Shown here: positions 16,580 to 26,105 of the stretch, one piece after another
Layout: every line of letters begins with the position of its first letter
Position numbering within the stretch: position 1 is the stretch's first letter
Assembly (NCBI GenBank): GCA_014801865.1
Contig: JAAVDH010000018.1
Span: 9,965 to 69,224, forward strand
Reading direction: 5' to 3'
DNA from: Bacteroides sp.
Lineage (GTDB): Bacteria; Bacteroidota; Bacteroidia; Bacteroidales; Muribaculaceae
DNA length: 59,260 nucleotides
Translations under genes and position numbers: made by a program
The notes under the pieces: model-generated
What the model saw: only the letters and a program-made list of their open reading frames with translations
Told to the model about the DNA's origin: nothing
Database searches by the model: none

Positions 16580-17296
16580 ATGGCAGAATCGAACGACATA
16601 CTCCGTATGCGCATCGCCGATCTCAGCGATGACGACAAGCCCCGCGAAAAGGCACTGCGTCTTGGCATATCCGCACTCAGCAATGCGGAGTTGCTGGCCA
16701 TTATACTCGGCGGAGGTATTCCCGGTAAGTCAGTGGTAGACCTGGCGCGTGAGATGCTCAGCCACAACACCAATCGTCTCAGCCGTCTGTCGCAGATGTC
16801 GATCAAGGAGATGTGTCGTCAGTTCAAGGGCGTCGGTACGGCAAAGGCCGTCTCCGTAGCTGCCGCTCTTGAGCTTGGATGCCGCTGCCGCGAAGAGATG
16901 CCGGCGCGGCAAACCGTAGTACGTAGCAGTCGCGATGCCTACAATTATGTTATCGCTCACTGCCAGGGTGTAGCCATGAAGCCTCAGGAAGAATTCTGGG
17001 TACTCATGCTCGCGCGTAATAATGCCATAAAATGTGGTGAATGTGTGGGTATAGGCTCTACCAATGCTACTATAGTAGATGTCAAGGTGATATTGAAAAA
17101 AGCCATTGACAATCTGGCCGAAGGTATGATACTCATCCACAATCATCCCTCAGGTAATCTCACTCCCAGCCCTCAGGACGATAGTATCACGCATAAGATA
17201 AAGTCAGCCGCAGCATTGATGGATATTAAAGTGCTTGACCATCTGATAGTAGGGGAGGGCGGTTATTACTCCTATAACGATGAAGGAAGAATGTAA
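16580..17296 (+). CDS. radC: RadC family JAB-domain protein
   Basis: This 238-residue protein has an N-terminal helix-hairpin-helix-like part (LSNAELLAIILGGG, FKGVGTAKAVSVAAALELG) and a C-terminal JAB/MPN metalloprotease-like domain with the Zn motif EGMILIHNHPSGNLTPSPQDD (HxHPSG and downstream Asp). It is annotated as a DNA repair protein in many genomes, though its biochemical role is still unsettled. The start at 16580 follows a CAAGG ribosome-binding-like site; the 10-mer AAGGGCAAAT occurs twice at the junction with the preceding gene. Confidence 0.92.
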   Translation: MAESNDILRMRIADLSDDDKPREKALRLGISALSNAELLAIILGGGIPGKSVVDLAREMLSHNTNRLSRLSQMSIKEMCRQFKGVGTAKAVSVAAALELGCRCREEMPARQTVVRSSRDAYNYVIAHCQGVAMKPQEEFWVLMLARNNAIKCGECVGIGSTNATIVDVKVILKKAIDNLAEGMILIHNHPSGNLTPSPQDDSITHKIKSAAALMDIKVLDHLIVGEGGYYSYNDEGRM

Positions 17297-17303
17297 CTAA
17301 CCC

Positions 17304-17885
17304 ATGACAGACCTCGCTCAGATCCCCAATATAGTCAACACCATAATCCGCTGCTACGACATAGGTCCTGAGAGCCTGCAAAAGCTCGCGGCAAAGCTGA
17401 CCCGTGTGGAGTTTGCCAAGCGTCATATGCTTGTGCGCGAAGGAGTGTGCGAAGGTCAGGCATACTTCATCGAGAAGGGTATGCTGCGTTGTTTCTGGCT
17501 TGTTGATGGCAACGAAATCACCACCTCATTTGCCTCGGAGGGGGGTATGGTATTCAGCATGGATGAGCTATACTATGGGCGTCGCAGCGAAGAGTATGTT
17601 CAGGCTATAGAGCCTATCGTGGCCTATGCCATTCCTTTGACCGAACTCGTAGGGTTGTTTGAATCAGACCTCCGTCTGGCCAATTGGGCCAGGGTGATAC
17701 ATCAGAACGAGTATCGCCGGCTTCACAGGTCGCATAAAGAGCGCCTGACCCTTCCGGCTCGCGAACGCTATGAGGCCTTCGCAAGTCAGTTTCCCGATGT
17801 GTGTCGTCGTGCGCGCCTCACTGATATAGCCTCTTATCTCGGAGTGAGCACTTCGACTCTGAGCCGCATACGCCGTCGGAAGTAG
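17304..17885 (+). CDS. Crp/Fnr family transcriptional regulator
   Basis: A 193-residue regulator with an N-terminal cyclic-nucleotide-binding-like beta barrel (RHMLVREGVCEGQAYFIEKGMLRCFWL) and a C-terminal helix-turn-helix (RLTDIASYLGVSTSTLSRIRR). The phosphate-binding cassette of true cAMP receptors is not preserved, as in most Bacteroidetes members, so the effector is unknown. No Fe-S cysteine cluster is visible. It starts 7 bp after radC and is followed by a terminator shared with the convergent MFS gene. Confidence 0.88.
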   Translation: MTDLAQIPNIVNTIIRCYDIGPESLQKLAAKLTRVEFAKRHMLVREGVCEGQAYFIEKGMLRCFWLVDGNEITTSFASEGGMVFSMDELYYGRRSEEYVQAIEPIVAYAIPLTELVGLFESDLRLANWARVIHQNEYRRLHRSHKERLTLPARERYEAFASQFPDVCRRARLTDIASYLGVSTSTLSRIRRRK

Positions 17886-17949
17886 ATATTCTTAAAATAT
17901 ACTTGTATATTAACGCGAGTTCGGGATAAGAATTGGATCAAAAAAAGAT

Positions 17950-17979
17950 GAATCGGCAGCCTTAAGAAGTTGCCGATTC
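17950..17979 (+). terminator. Terminator between the Crp-like and MFS genes
   Basis: A stem GAATCGGCA (17950-17958) / TGCCGATTC (17971-17979) has an A6 run upstream and is followed by TATTATG. It can serve both convergent genes. Confidence 0.65.
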
Positions 17980-18046
17980 TATTATGCCTCTCTATGACAA
18001 GATCATGCTACGCAAAAGAAGCATTGATCTGCCGTGTTTGATGAAA

Positions 18047-19276
18047 TTAAGAGCGGGGTGCGGTTTCTTTCTGGATAAAGACGAACACCAGAGCGACCGC
18101 TGCAGCTACGATGAAGGGAAGGAACATTCCGTGGATGCTGGCTCCATGGCTCTGAAGATTCGACGGAATGTTCTGCAGAATACCGCCGAAAATAAACATT
18201 ATGCCGTTCAGGAATGCGCTCGACGTTCCTACAAGCGGACCCCCTGCCACGTCGCCACCTACGGTGAACGCAAGCATGTGGGCTGTGGCTCCCATACCGA
18301 TAATGAACATTGTTGCGTACATGAGGTAGACTGGCATGTCGATATAAATCACAGCCACAAGTCCAAGAAGCATCATTGCTATGCCTATCATGCTCGGGAT
18401 GCGACGGCTATGGATTTTGTCGCTCCATTTCGGCCAGAAACATGATCCGGCTGCAAGACCGAGCCAGAGCAGCGCTGATCCGACGTTGCCGTTATCAAAG
18501 GTGAATCCGGCATTTGTGAAGATTTTAGGAGTCCAGACCACTCCGAGTGCCAGGTTAAGTCCGAAGGAGATACCGCCCCAGATGGCTGCAATCCATATCT
18601 GTGGCATTTTCACGATCTGAATCAGATTGTGTCCGACAACCTTAAACGGACTTTTATGGGTGCTCACCGGGGTCGGATTACGCATATAAAGGATTCCGAG
18701 GATCACCAGGAGTATTCCGAAAAATCCGAGATAAACGAATAGTTTCTCGTAAGAGAGATGGGTCAGAATTTTTTCGGTGATAGGCTGCTGGATGGCACTC
18801 GACAGCGAGGAAAGCACCTGAACGTAGCCGAACATAGTGCCGTATGCGGCCATTCCGAACCATACACCTCCTATATATCCCGCGCCGACAAATCCACAGC
18901 ATGCTCCCAGAGCCATCAGCACCTGCGCTACGAGAATCATCGAGTAGCTCGTGGCGACTCCGTAGAGGAACACTCCGGCCGTTACGAATATAAATGCCGG
19001 AATCAGCACCTTGCGCGAGCCGAAGCAATCAAGGAAGGCTCCTCCGAAAAATTGGAAGATCGCAAATGCCCATGTGTATGTGGCGGCGATCATTGTCAGG
19101 TGGGAATCGTCAAGCTGAAGGGTCGATTTGATGTCGCCCTGCACGACGGAGAACATTGTCTGAACATTAAACAGATATATCGTGAAAACCGTGACGATGA
19201 TCCATATCCACCATGCTCTCGGACCTCCGAGCCGGTATCTGCCGGTCGAGGGGATTTGTTTGGTATCTGTAGCCAT
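18047..19276 (-). CDS. MFS transporter, possibly for purine-related substrate
   Basis: Inner-membrane major facilitator of 409 residues with 12 predicted helices. It opens with WWIWIIVTVFTIYLFNVQ, and the central loop (PTPVSTHKSPFK) separates two six-helix halves. It resembles the oxalate/formate-antiporter and hexuronate-like branch of MFS. It lies 32 bp after the guanine deaminase gene on the same strand, so the pair is likely an operon. A role in uptake of guanine or a related compound, or export of the product, is inference from that linkage only. Confidence 0.85.
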   Translation of the reverse strand: MATDTKQIPSTGRYRLGGPRAWWIWIIVTVFTIYLFNVQTMFSVVQGDIKSTLQLDDSHLTMIAATYTWAFAIFQFFGGAFLDCFGSRKVLIPAFIFVTAGVFLYGVATSYSMILVAQVLMALGACCGFVGAGYIGGVWFGMAAYGTMFGYVQVLSSLSSAIQQPITEKILTHLSYEKLFVYLGFFGILLVILGILYMRNPTPVSTHKSPFKVVGHNLIQIVKMPQIWIAAIWGGISFGLNLALGVVWTPKIFTNAGFTFDNGNVGSALLWLGLAAGSCFWPKWSDKIHSRRIPSMIGIAMMLLGLVAVIYIDMPVYLMYATMFIIGMGATAHMLAFTVGGDVAGGPLVGTSSAFLNGIMFIFGGILQNIPSNLQSHGASIHGMFLPFIVAAAVALVFVFIQKETAPRS

Positions 19277-19308
19277 AATATTGTGTGTTTAGTGAGTGTA
19301 TTTCGTAA

Positions 19309-20697
19309 TTAAAGGGTCATGTCGGCATAGAGGAACTGCTGTTCGCGATCGCGGTCGTAGACCTTGCGACCGGCTACGTATGTGGCACGGTTGTTGTTGT
19401 CAGGGCCGAGCGTCATAAGCACGAACAATTTCTTGAAAATATCATCGGAGAACTGAAGGCGCCATGCCGCAAACTCAGACGGCTTAAGATCAAGCACAGC
19501 CATATCGGCCTCGTAGCCCGGTGCAATCGAACCGACTGTGTTCTCGAGGTGAAGAGCTTCGGCAGCTCCGCGTGTGGCAAGATACAGACTACGGATAGCA
19601 TTCAGGCTGTGATCCTGAAGCATCGCTACCTTGTAGGCTTCGCCAAGCTGGCGGAACACTGAGAAGTTTGTGCCGCCTCCGACATCGGTTGCCATGCCTA
19701 CTTTCACGGGGCGTTCCTGATTTTTGGCTTCCCAGTATTTGAATTCTCCGTCACCCAGGAATAGATTGCTCGACGGGCAATGGGCCACTCCGCAGCCGTT
19801 GCGATGGAGTGTCTGCCATTCCTCTTCGCGAACGATACAGCAATGTGCCAACACCGAGTTGCGGTCGATAAGGCCGTAATAATCATAAACGTCTGTGTAG
19901 TTTTTACGCTCGGGGAACAACCGGGTCACCCAATCGATTTCGCTCTGCACCTCGTCAAGATGAGTGTGCATATATACGCCCTGATCAAGATTCCGCTGAT
20001 AAAGTTCGCCGGCAAGCTGAAGCTGAAGTGGGGTAGAGGTGGGTGCGAATCGAGGTACAACTGCGTAAAGCTGTCGGCCGCGATGGTGCCATTTCTTCAT
20101 AAGTTCCTCTGTCAGGATGATTGACCCCTCCGTATTTGGGTCTTTCAGTGAATCGGGCAGATCGCGGTCCTGAAGCACTTTGCCGCTGATGATGCGGGTG
20201 TTGTAGCGCTCGCTCTCTTCAAAGATGGCATCCACGCTTGTGGCGAATGTAGTGGCGAATATGTTGGCCGAAGTCGTGCCCTGCGATAGGATCTGGCGGA
20301 AGAACATTCTTGCCACCTCGTCGGCAAACTCTTTGTCCTTGAATTTGCTCTCTGTCGGGAATGTGTAGGTGTTGAGCCAGTCAAGCAGCGAATCTCCGAA
20401 AGATCCGATCATAGGACTCTGCACATAGTGCAGGTGGCAGTCGATCATCCCCGGGATTATAAGCGCATCCTCATGCACATCAATATCCTTGAGGTTGGGA
20501 TATTTCGGCTCGATATCGGAATATTCGCCTACATCTACGAATCTGCCGTCTTGAATCACGGCCAGCCCGTCGTTATAGAGTTTGTAACACTGCGACTCGT
20601 CGCGCAGAAACGGATCGTCGGTAAAAGTCAGCATCATACCGCGAACGCCTTTCAGAGTGCCTCCGGTCGGATTTATGGGCATGTTATGTGTTGTCAT
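19309..20697 (-). CDS. guaD: Guanine deaminase
   Basis: Hydrolyses guanine to xanthine and ammonia (purine salvage/catabolism). The protein has 462 residues from the ATG at 20697; an upstream TTG is less likely. Amidohydrolase motifs are intact: the metal-binding pair in MIDCHLHYVQSP, the guanine-deaminase segment VVPRFAPTSTPLQLQ, the metal His in MHTHLDEVQSEIDWV, CPSSNLFLGDG, and the final Asp in MATDVGGGTNFSVF. A 14-bp palindrome AACAAAATTTTGTT (20725-20738) just upstream may be its operator. First gene of a pair with the MFS transporter; divergent from an acyltransferase. Confidence 0.93.
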   Translation of the reverse strand: MTTHNMPINPTGGTLKGVRGMMLTFTDDPFLRDESQCYKLYNDGLAVIQDGRFVDVGEYSDIEPKYPNLKDIDVHEDALIIPGMIDCHLHYVQSPMIGSFGDSLLDWLNTYTFPTESKFKDKEFADEVARMFFRQILSQGTTSANIFATTFATSVDAIFEESERYNTRIISGKVLQDRDLPDSLKDPNTEGSIILTEELMKKWHHRGRQLYAVVPRFAPTSTPLQLQLAGELYQRNLDQGVYMHTHLDEVQSEIDWVTRLFPERKNYTDVYDYYGLIDRNSVLAHCCIVREEEWQTLHRNGCGVAHCPSSNLFLGDGEFKYWEAKNQERPVKVGMATDVGGGTNFSVFRQLGEAYKVAMLQDHSLNAIRSLYLATRGAAEALHLENTVGSIAPGYEADMAVLDLKPSEFAAWRLQFSDDIFKKLFVLMTLGPDNNNRATYVAGRKVYDRDREQQFLYADMTL

Positions 20698-20724
20698 AAT
20701 CTTAAAGTTCAATATATTTTTTTA

Positions 20725-20738
20725 AACAAAATTTTGTT
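20725..20738. promoter_or_regulatory. 14-bp palindrome upstream of guaD (possible operator)
   Basis: AACAAAATTTTGTT is a perfect palindrome 28 bp before the guaD start codon. On the minus strand it contains AAATTTTG, close to a -7 box, so a bound repressor would block the promoter. The regulator is unknown. Confidence 0.4.
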
Positions 20739-20808
20739 AAGAAAAGTTTGTCTACCATCGAAGTTATCTAAACTTTTTTGATTTGTGATTTTTTGACAGA
20801 TAACCAGC

Positions 20809-20816
20809 TAACTTTG
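20809..20816 (+). promoter_or_regulatory. Possible distal promoter of the acyltransferase gene, -7 box
   Basis: TAACTTTG matches TAnnTTTG; a TTTG lies at 20782-20785, 23 nt upstream, slightly farther than ideal. It would give a leader of about 170 nt containing the 20893-20927 inverted repeat. Confidence 0.35.
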
Positions 20817-20892
20817 TTCTGATTGCTTATATCGAACTCACGTTATATTATACTTGGGAGCCATGATTAGTGACTTCAGTCTGTGTTTTTTT

Positions 20893-20935
20893 TGACATAG
20901 GGCAAGAAAATTCTCTGTTCTATGTCATAATTTTG
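20893..20935 (+). promoter_or_regulatory. Acyltransferase promoter with flanking 8-bp inverted repeat
   Basis: TAATTTTG (20928-20935) is a -7 box 54 nt before the start codon. Just upstream, TGACATAG (20893-20900) and CTATGTCA (20920-20927) are perfect inverted repeats 19 nt apart, abutting the -7 box, an arrangement expected for a dimeric regulator site. Confidence 0.5.
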
Positions 20936-20988
20936 CGTCTGAATAATTCAATCATTACCAATACTATTCTCTAAATACCATCAACGTT

Positions 20989-22128
20989 ATGTCCTCAATA
21001 TCATCAGCCGCGGTATCAGCTGCCAAGCCACGTTATGAACTTCTTGACGGATTGCGCGGTGTCGCTGCCGTACTTGTTATCTGGTATCACTTCTTCGAGG
21101 GTTTTGCCACCAGTCCGACCGATCAGATGATGAACCACGGTTATCTTGCAGTAGACTTCTTCTACGTGCTCTCGGGTTTTGTCATCGGATATGCCTATGA
21201 CGGTCGCTGGGCCAAGGGCATGACCACGGGACGTTTCATGCTGCGCCGTATCATACGTCTGCAGCCTATGGTAATCTTCAGCGTTATTTTCGGATTTATC
21301 TGCTACCTTATTCAGGGCAGTGTGCATTGGGACGGCACTCCGGTACCCTTTCACCATGTGCTGATGGCTCTCGTGCTGGGTCTTGTACTCATTCCCGTCT
21401 ATCCCGGTTGTCCCGCAGAGGTGAGAGGCAATGGAGAGATGTTTCCGCTCAACGGGCCCTGTTGGTCGCTGTTTTTTGAATATATAGCCAGTTTCTTATA
21501 TGCCATAGTGTTACATCGCCTGAGCAAACGTGCTCTATGGTGGATAATTATTCTGTCGGGTCTCGGTCTGGCATCCTGTGCCGTATTCAATCTCTCCGGT
21601 GCATATCATATCGGTATGGGGTGGAGTATGGGCGACTGGGGCTTCTTCGGTGGGCTCTGCCGCGTCACTTTCTCTTTCACTGTCGGTCTGCTCATGACTC
21701 GCGATTTCCGTAAAATCAATGTGAGAGGTGCTTTCTGGATATGCTCCGCTGTCATTGCGGTACTTATGGCATGCCCGTATGTCGGAGGTCCCGAAGCTTC
21801 GGTGCTTAACGGAATATACGACTCTGTGGCTACGCTATTTATCTTCCCTGCTGTGGTATATCTCGGAGCGTGTGGTATGACCACCGATGCCTTCTCGGGT
21901 CGCGTATGCGAATTTCTCGGCAATCTGTCCTATCCAGTATATATCATTCATTACCCCATCATGTATCTATTTTATGCTTGGGTGTGGGCTCATGGATATA
22001 CCTTCGGTGAAGTATGGTACGTATGTGCAGTGCTTTTTGTGGTGATTATCACTCTGGCCTGGACAGTGATGCGCTTCTACGATGAGCCTGTCCGCCGCCT
22101 GTTGTCGGCCAGGTGGCTCAAAAAGTAG
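20989..22128 (+). CDS. Membrane acyltransferase (acyltransferase 3 / OafA-like family)
   Basis: Integral-membrane O-acyltransferase of 379 residues with about ten hydrophobic helices. The N-terminus has the family signature YELLDGLRGVAAVLVIWYHFFE with the essential His, followed by RFMLRRIIRLQPMVIF, the conserved Arg-rich motif. The C-terminus ends on a basic cytoplasmic stretch. Such enzymes acetylate or succinylate surface polysaccharides; the acceptor here is unknown. The gene stands alone, with its own regulated-looking promoter, divergent from guaD. Confidence 0.88.
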   Translation: MSSISSAAVSAAKPRYELLDGLRGVAAVLVIWYHFFEGFATSPTDQMMNHGYLAVDFFYVLSGFVIGYAYDGRWAKGMTTGRFMLRRIIRLQPMVIFSVIFGFICYLIQGSVHWDGTPVPFHHVLMALVLGLVLIPVYPGCPAEVRGNGEMFPLNGPCWSLFFEYIASFLYAIVLHRLSKRALWWIIILSGLGLASCAVFNLSGAYHIGMGWSMGDWGFFGGLCRVTFSFTVGLLMTRDFRKINVRGAFWICSAVIAVLMACPYVGGPEASVLNGIYDSVATLFIFPAVVYLGACGMTTDAFSGRVCEFLGNLSYPVYIIHYPIMYLFYAWVWAHGYTFGEVWYVCAVLFVVIITLAWTVMRFYDEPVRRLLSARWLKK

Positions 22129-22153
22129 GTTTGGACATTTGGCAGCGATGCAT

Positions 22154-22161
22154 TATCTTTG
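22154..22161 (+). promoter_or_regulatory. Promoter of the threonylcarbamoyl-AMP synthase operon
   Basis: TATCTTTG matches TAnnTTTG, with TTTG at 22130-22133, 20 nt upstream. It lies 26 nt before the first gene of the 22.2-27.3 kb cluster. Confidence 0.65.
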
Positions 22162-22187
22162 CACTTTATAGATAAGTAAGTGAATTT

Positions 22188-22769
22188 ATGAGTGCAAAGG
22201 CATCCTTTGAAGAAGATATACGTGCGGCCGTAGACGTGATGCGTCGTGGCGGACTGATTCTGTACCCCACCGATACTGTGTGGGGTATAGGTTGTGACGC
22301 TACTAATGATGAGGCAGTGCGCAAGGTGTTTGATCTCAAGCGCCGTGCCGATGCCAAGGCTCTGATAACGCTTGTGAGTGATGAGGCCATGCTTGAACGC
22401 TATGTCGAAGAGGTGCCTGAGGTCGCTTATCAGCTCATAGAGTGTGCGGTAAGTCCTGTGACCATAGTCTACGACCATGGGGTCGGTGTGGCTCCGTCGC
22501 TGCTTGCTCCCGACGGAAGCATAGGTATAAGAGTTACCTCCGAGAGATATTCCCGCGCACTTTGCCGTGCACTGCGTCGACCCGTGGTGTCGACTTCGGC
22601 CAATATCAGCGGTGTGGCTACCCCGCAGTGCTTTGCCCGTATTGCGTCGGAAATCATCGATGGTGTGGACTATGTGGCGGAATACCGTCGTGATGATAAT
22701 TCGCCTGCCTCTCCCTCGTCAGTCATAAAAATATCGCGCGGAGGATTATTTACCATTCTGCGCAAGTGA
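22188..22769 (+). CDS. L-threonylcarbamoyladenylate synthase (Sua5/YciO/YrdC family)
   Basis: Makes threonylcarbamoyl-AMP from threonine, bicarbonate and ATP, the first step of tRNA t6A37 synthesis. The 193-residue single-domain protein has the YrdC signature YPTDTVWGIGCDA, the KRR nucleotide-site motif (FDLKRRADAKALI), the conserved SPVTIVYDHG region and the STSANISG loop. The partner tsaD is encoded at 39.5-40.5 kb. The YciO branch cannot be fully excluded, but the motifs favour a functional synthase. Confidence 0.87.
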   Translation: MSAKASFEEDIRAAVDVMRRGGLILYPTDTVWGIGCDATNDEAVRKVFDLKRRADAKALITLVSDEAMLERYVEEVPEVAYQLIECAVSPVTIVYDHGVGVAPSLLAPDGSIGIRVTSERYSRALCRALRRPVVSTSANISGVATPQCFARIASEIIDGVDYVAEYRRDDNSPASPSSVIKISRGGLFTILRK

Positions 22770-22833
22770 TTCTTCACAGTGAGTTTACAGTAAAGTATCT
22801 TACACGTTTTTCCCCATCAATGAAGAATCGCTT

Positions 22834-24264
22834 ATGAAACCGGAGTATAGGAAGCGTCTGCTTTATGTGGTTGTCGACTACATTGCCGCCAATGTAGGGT
22901 GGGGGCTCTTCAATGCCATACGCTACTTCATACTCTCGCTCGAACGTCAAGGCTATGAGTCGGTGTCGGCCTATCTTCAAAGTTTTTCTGTCATGGCCGG
23001 CCAGATATTCGGTCCGTTGGCCATGATGGTGGTGTTTTATCTCTCGGGCTATTACAACCGTGTGTTCATGAAGTCGCGTGCCGGCGTGGTGCTTACCACT
23101 CTCGGTTCGATTTTCATCGTGTCGCTGATAGCCTTCTTCACAATGCTCGTCAATGACCTCACTTCCGACCGTATTGTCGACTACAATCTGGTGGGAGTGT
23201 TGTTTTTCGTACTCTTCTTCTCCATATTCATACCGCGCTGGATACTTACACGCCTCACCACGGCGAGCATCGTTTCAGGCGAAATATCATTCCCTACCCT
23301 CGTTGTAGGAACCTCTGACGATGCTGAGGCCATGAGTCGCCGTATAGCAGTGTTGCAGGGTAGCCGCGGATTCAGGATAGTGGGCTACGTCAATGCCGGA
23401 AGCCATCATATAAGTCCCGTAGGGGTGATGAGTTATACGATGGATGATATCGTCGATGTGTGTGCCGAAAATAATGTGGAGAATATAATCCTCATCCCTG
23501 AGGAATCAGACAGTGACGCCGACTCCCGCAATCACTTGCTGGAGATGGTCAACAGGCTTTTTCCCCTCGAGTGTGCCATCTACATCTCCCCCTCTACAGC
23601 CCATTTTCTTACCTCACGTGTGCGTCAGACCGATATTACGAGCGAGCCACTGATAGATATATCGCGGTCGGATATGTCGGATAGCACGGTCAATATGAAG
23701 CGAGTGTCCGACGTCGCGGTGTCGGCCGTAGTGTTGCTGCTCATATCCCCCCTGTTAGCCATTCTCGGACTTATGGTGAAGATGGATTCGCCCGGCCCGG
23801 CATTTTACCGTCAGCAGCGCGTGGGGCGTCACAAGAAGGTGTTCTATATCAACAAACTGCGCACGATGCGCATAGATGCCGAATCTTCGGGGCCGTCTCT
23901 TTCGTCGGAGAATGATCCGCGTGTCACACGCCTGGGGCGCGTACTTCGCAAGTACAGGCTTGATGAGTTGCCGCAGTTCTGGAACGTGCTGAAAGGTGAT
24001 ATGTCGCTCGTAGGGCCTCGTCCCGAGCGCGAATACTTTCTGAGCCGTATCGTAGCTAAAGCGCCATATTATGTGCTGCTCCTTCAGGTGCGTCCCGGTA
24101 TCACATCATGGGGCATGGTCAAGTATGGCTATGCCGAAAATGTAGATGAAATGATAGAGCGGTCGCGTTACGACCTGCTTTATCTCGAGAATATATCTTT
24201 CACGGTAGATATGAAGATTCTCTTCCATACGGTCCATACAGTATTGACCGGCAAGGGGGTCTGA
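22834..24264 (+). CDS. Polyprenyl glycosylphosphotransferase (WcaJ/undecaprenyl-phosphate sugar transferase type)
   Basis: Initiates polysaccharide synthesis by moving a sugar-1-phosphate to undecaprenyl phosphate at the inner membrane. The 476-residue protein has four N-terminal membrane helices, a CoA-binding-like Rossmann middle part ([19 protein letters not shown]), and the catalytic bacterial sugar transferase domain: hydrophobic hairpin ([20 protein letters not shown]), [42 protein letters not shown] and VGPRPE. No other capsule genes follow. The sugar is unknown. Confidence 0.9.
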   Translation: MKPEYRKRLLYVVVDYIAANVGWGLFNAIRYFILSLERQGYESVSAYLQSFSVMAGQIFGPLAMMVVFYLSGYYNRVFMKSRAGVVLTTLGSIFIVSLIAFFTMLVNDLTSDRIVDYNLVGVLFFVLFFSIFIPRWILTRLTTASIVSGEISFPTLVVGTSDDAEAMSRRIAVLQGSRGFRIVGYVNAGSHHISPVGVMSYTMDDIVDVCAENNVENIILIPEESDSDADSRNHLLEMVNRLFPLECAIYISPSTAHFLTSRVRQTDITSEPLIDISRSDMSDSTVNMKRVSDVAVSAVVLLLISPLLAILGLMVKMDSPGPAFYRQQRVGRHKKVFYINKLRTMRIDAESSGPSLSSENDPRVTRLGRVLRKYRLDELPQFWNVLKGDMSLVGPRPEREYFLSRIVAKAPYYVLLLQVRPGITSWGMVKYGYAENVDEMIERSRYDLLYLENISFTVDMKILFHTVHTVLTGKGV

Positions 24265-24285
24265 ACATACTCTAACAACTTTCTT

Positions 24286-26091
24286 ATGAAAATAAATCCT
24301 GCTGCCGAATTGTCACGCCGCTGGAGCGCTCTATGGAAGGCTCTGGTGTTATGGAGAGAGAAGCATGTCAGCGAGAAGACTTTCGTAGTGTTTCTCTCGC
24401 TGCTTGTAGGCATCTTTGCGGGCTTTGCGGCGGTGATACTCAAATGGCTCATCAACGCCATCTCCACGATGCTTACTTCGCATATAGCTATCGATGAGGG
24501 TAGCTATCTGTATCTGGTATATCCGATGGTAGGTATCCTTATCACGATGCTGTATGTCAAGTATGTGGTGCGTGACAATATATCGCATGGTGTCACCAAA
24601 GTGCTGTATGCCATATCGCAGAACAAGAGTCGCCTTAAGCCCCACAATATGTATACGAGCCTTGTGGCCAGCTCCATCACCATAGGGTTCGGTGGATCGG
24701 TCGGCGCCGAGGGTCCTATAGTATACACCGGGGCTGCCATAGGTTCCAATCTCGGTCAGGCCTTCCGTATGTCGCCGCGAGTACTTATGATAATGGTGGG
24801 GTGTGGAGCCGCTGCAGGTATCGCGGGCATATTCAAGGCGCCGATTGCGGGCATGCTGTTTACGCTCGAGGTGCTGATGCTCGACCTTACCACGGTGTCG
24901 GTTATGCCCCTTCTTATATCGTCGATTACAGCGGCGGTGGTGTCATACTGTTATACGGGATATGACGCTGAGTTTTTCTTCGCTCAGAGCGAGGGATTTG
25001 TCACCGGACGCATACCGTTTGCGGTGCTCCTCGGTATATTCTGCGGGCTTATATCGCTTTACTTTACCAAGGTTATGAACATGATGGAGAACCTCTTCAG
25101 CCGTATATCCAATCCGTGGATAAAGGTGGCCTTCGGAGGCTCGGTGCTGGCGTCGCTGATATTTGTTTTCCCCCCACTGTATGGTGAAGGTTATCATTCG
25201 ATACTACGTCTGCTTTCTGGTGATGTAATGGGGATTCTTGACGGTTCTATGTTCTATAACGACCGCGGGCAGGTGTGGTTCCTGCTGCTGTTCGTAGGGC
25301 TGATCATACTGACTAAGGCATTTGCCACCTCGGCTACAAATGGTGCCGGAGGTGTGGGTGGCACCTTTGCTCCCTCGCTATATGTGGGAGCTATGTCGGG
25401 CTTCTTCTTTGCCTATCTTATCAACCATCTGTTCGGACTTGACCTCTCTACCAAGAATTTTGCTCTCATGGGCATGGCGGGCGTTATGTCGGGAGTAATG
25501 CATGCACCGCTGATGGGCATATTCCTCACGGCCGAACTTACGGGCGGGTATTCGCTGTTTCTGCCACTGCTCATCTCCTCTACCATTTCTTATGGCACTA
25601 TCAAGCTGTTTCTGCCCTACAGTATCTACGCCATGCGTCTGGCTCAGCGAGGCGAGCTGCTTACCCACCACAAGGATAAGGCCGTGCTTACGTTGCTCAA
25701 GATAGACAGTGTGATAGAGACGGAGTTCAAGACAGTGAGTCCGGAAATGAGCCTTAAGGAGATGGTGGAAGTCATCTCGCAATCCAACCGTAATCTCTTC
25801 CCCGTGCTTGACGCATCGGGCAAGTTGCTCGGAATAGTGCTCCTCGACGAGATACGCAATATAATGTTCCGCCCCGATCTTTACCGCAGGATGCATGTGG
25901 TGGAATTCATGAGTTCGCCCCCCGCAATGATAGAGATAGGTGAAAGCATGGAGGCCGTCATGAAGCGTTTTGACGACACAGGGGCGTGGAATCTGCCCGT
26001 AGTGGAGCATGGCCGCTATGTAGGTTTCGTCAGCAAGTCAAAGATATTCAATTCATATCGTCGTGTGCTTCGCCACTATTCAGAAGATTAA
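24286..26091 (+). CDS. ClC-type chloride channel/antiporter with CBS domains
   Basis: Chloride transport protein of 601 residues. The membrane part carries the ClC selectivity motifs GFGGSVGAEGPIVYTG (with the gating Glu) and GAGGVGGTFAPSLYVGA. After about residue 450 the cytoplasmic region contains two CBS modules (EFKTVSPEMSLKEMVEVI and VEFMSSPPAMIEIGESMEAV), probably nucleotide-sensing. Whether it is a channel or a Cl-/H+ exchanger cannot be told. It lies 21 bp after the sugar transferase gene and 14 bp before queA, in one apparent operon. Confidence 0.92.
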   Translation: MKINPAAELSRRWSALWKALVLWREKHVSEKTFVVFLSLLVGIFAGFAAVILKWLINAISTMLTSHIAIDEGSYLYLVYPMVGILITMLYVKYVVRDNISHGVTKVLYAISQNKSRLKPHNMYTSLVASSITIGFGGSVGAEGPIVYTGAAIGSNLGQAFRMSPRVLMIMVGCGAAAGIAGIFKAPIAGMLFTLEVLMLDLTTVSVMPLLISSITAAVVSYCYTGYDAEFFFAQSEGFVTGRIPFAVLLGIFCGLISLYFTKVMNMMENLFSRISNPWIKVAFGGSVLASLIFVFPPLYGEGYHSILRLLSGDVMGILDGSMFYNDRGQVWFLLLFVGLIILTKAFATSATNGAGGVGGTFAPSLYVGAMSGFFFAYLINHLFGLDLSTKNFALMGMAGVMSGVMHAPLMGIFLTAELTGGYSLFLPLLISSTISYGTIKLFLPYSIYAMRLAQRGELLTHHKDKAVLTLLKIDSVIETEFKTVSPEMSLKEMVEVISQSNRNLFPVLDASGKLLGIVLLDEIRNIMFRPDLYRRMHVVEFMSSPPAMIEIGESMEAVMKRFDDTGAWNLPVVEHGRYVGFVSKSKIFNSYRRVLRHYSED

Positions 26092-26105
26092 ACAGACTCT
26101 TACTT

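Noticed and set aside
17984..18445. Long Cys/His-rich plus-strand frame
   Set aside because: Antisense shadow of the MFS transporter; Cys/His richness is a by-product of reading membrane codons backwards.
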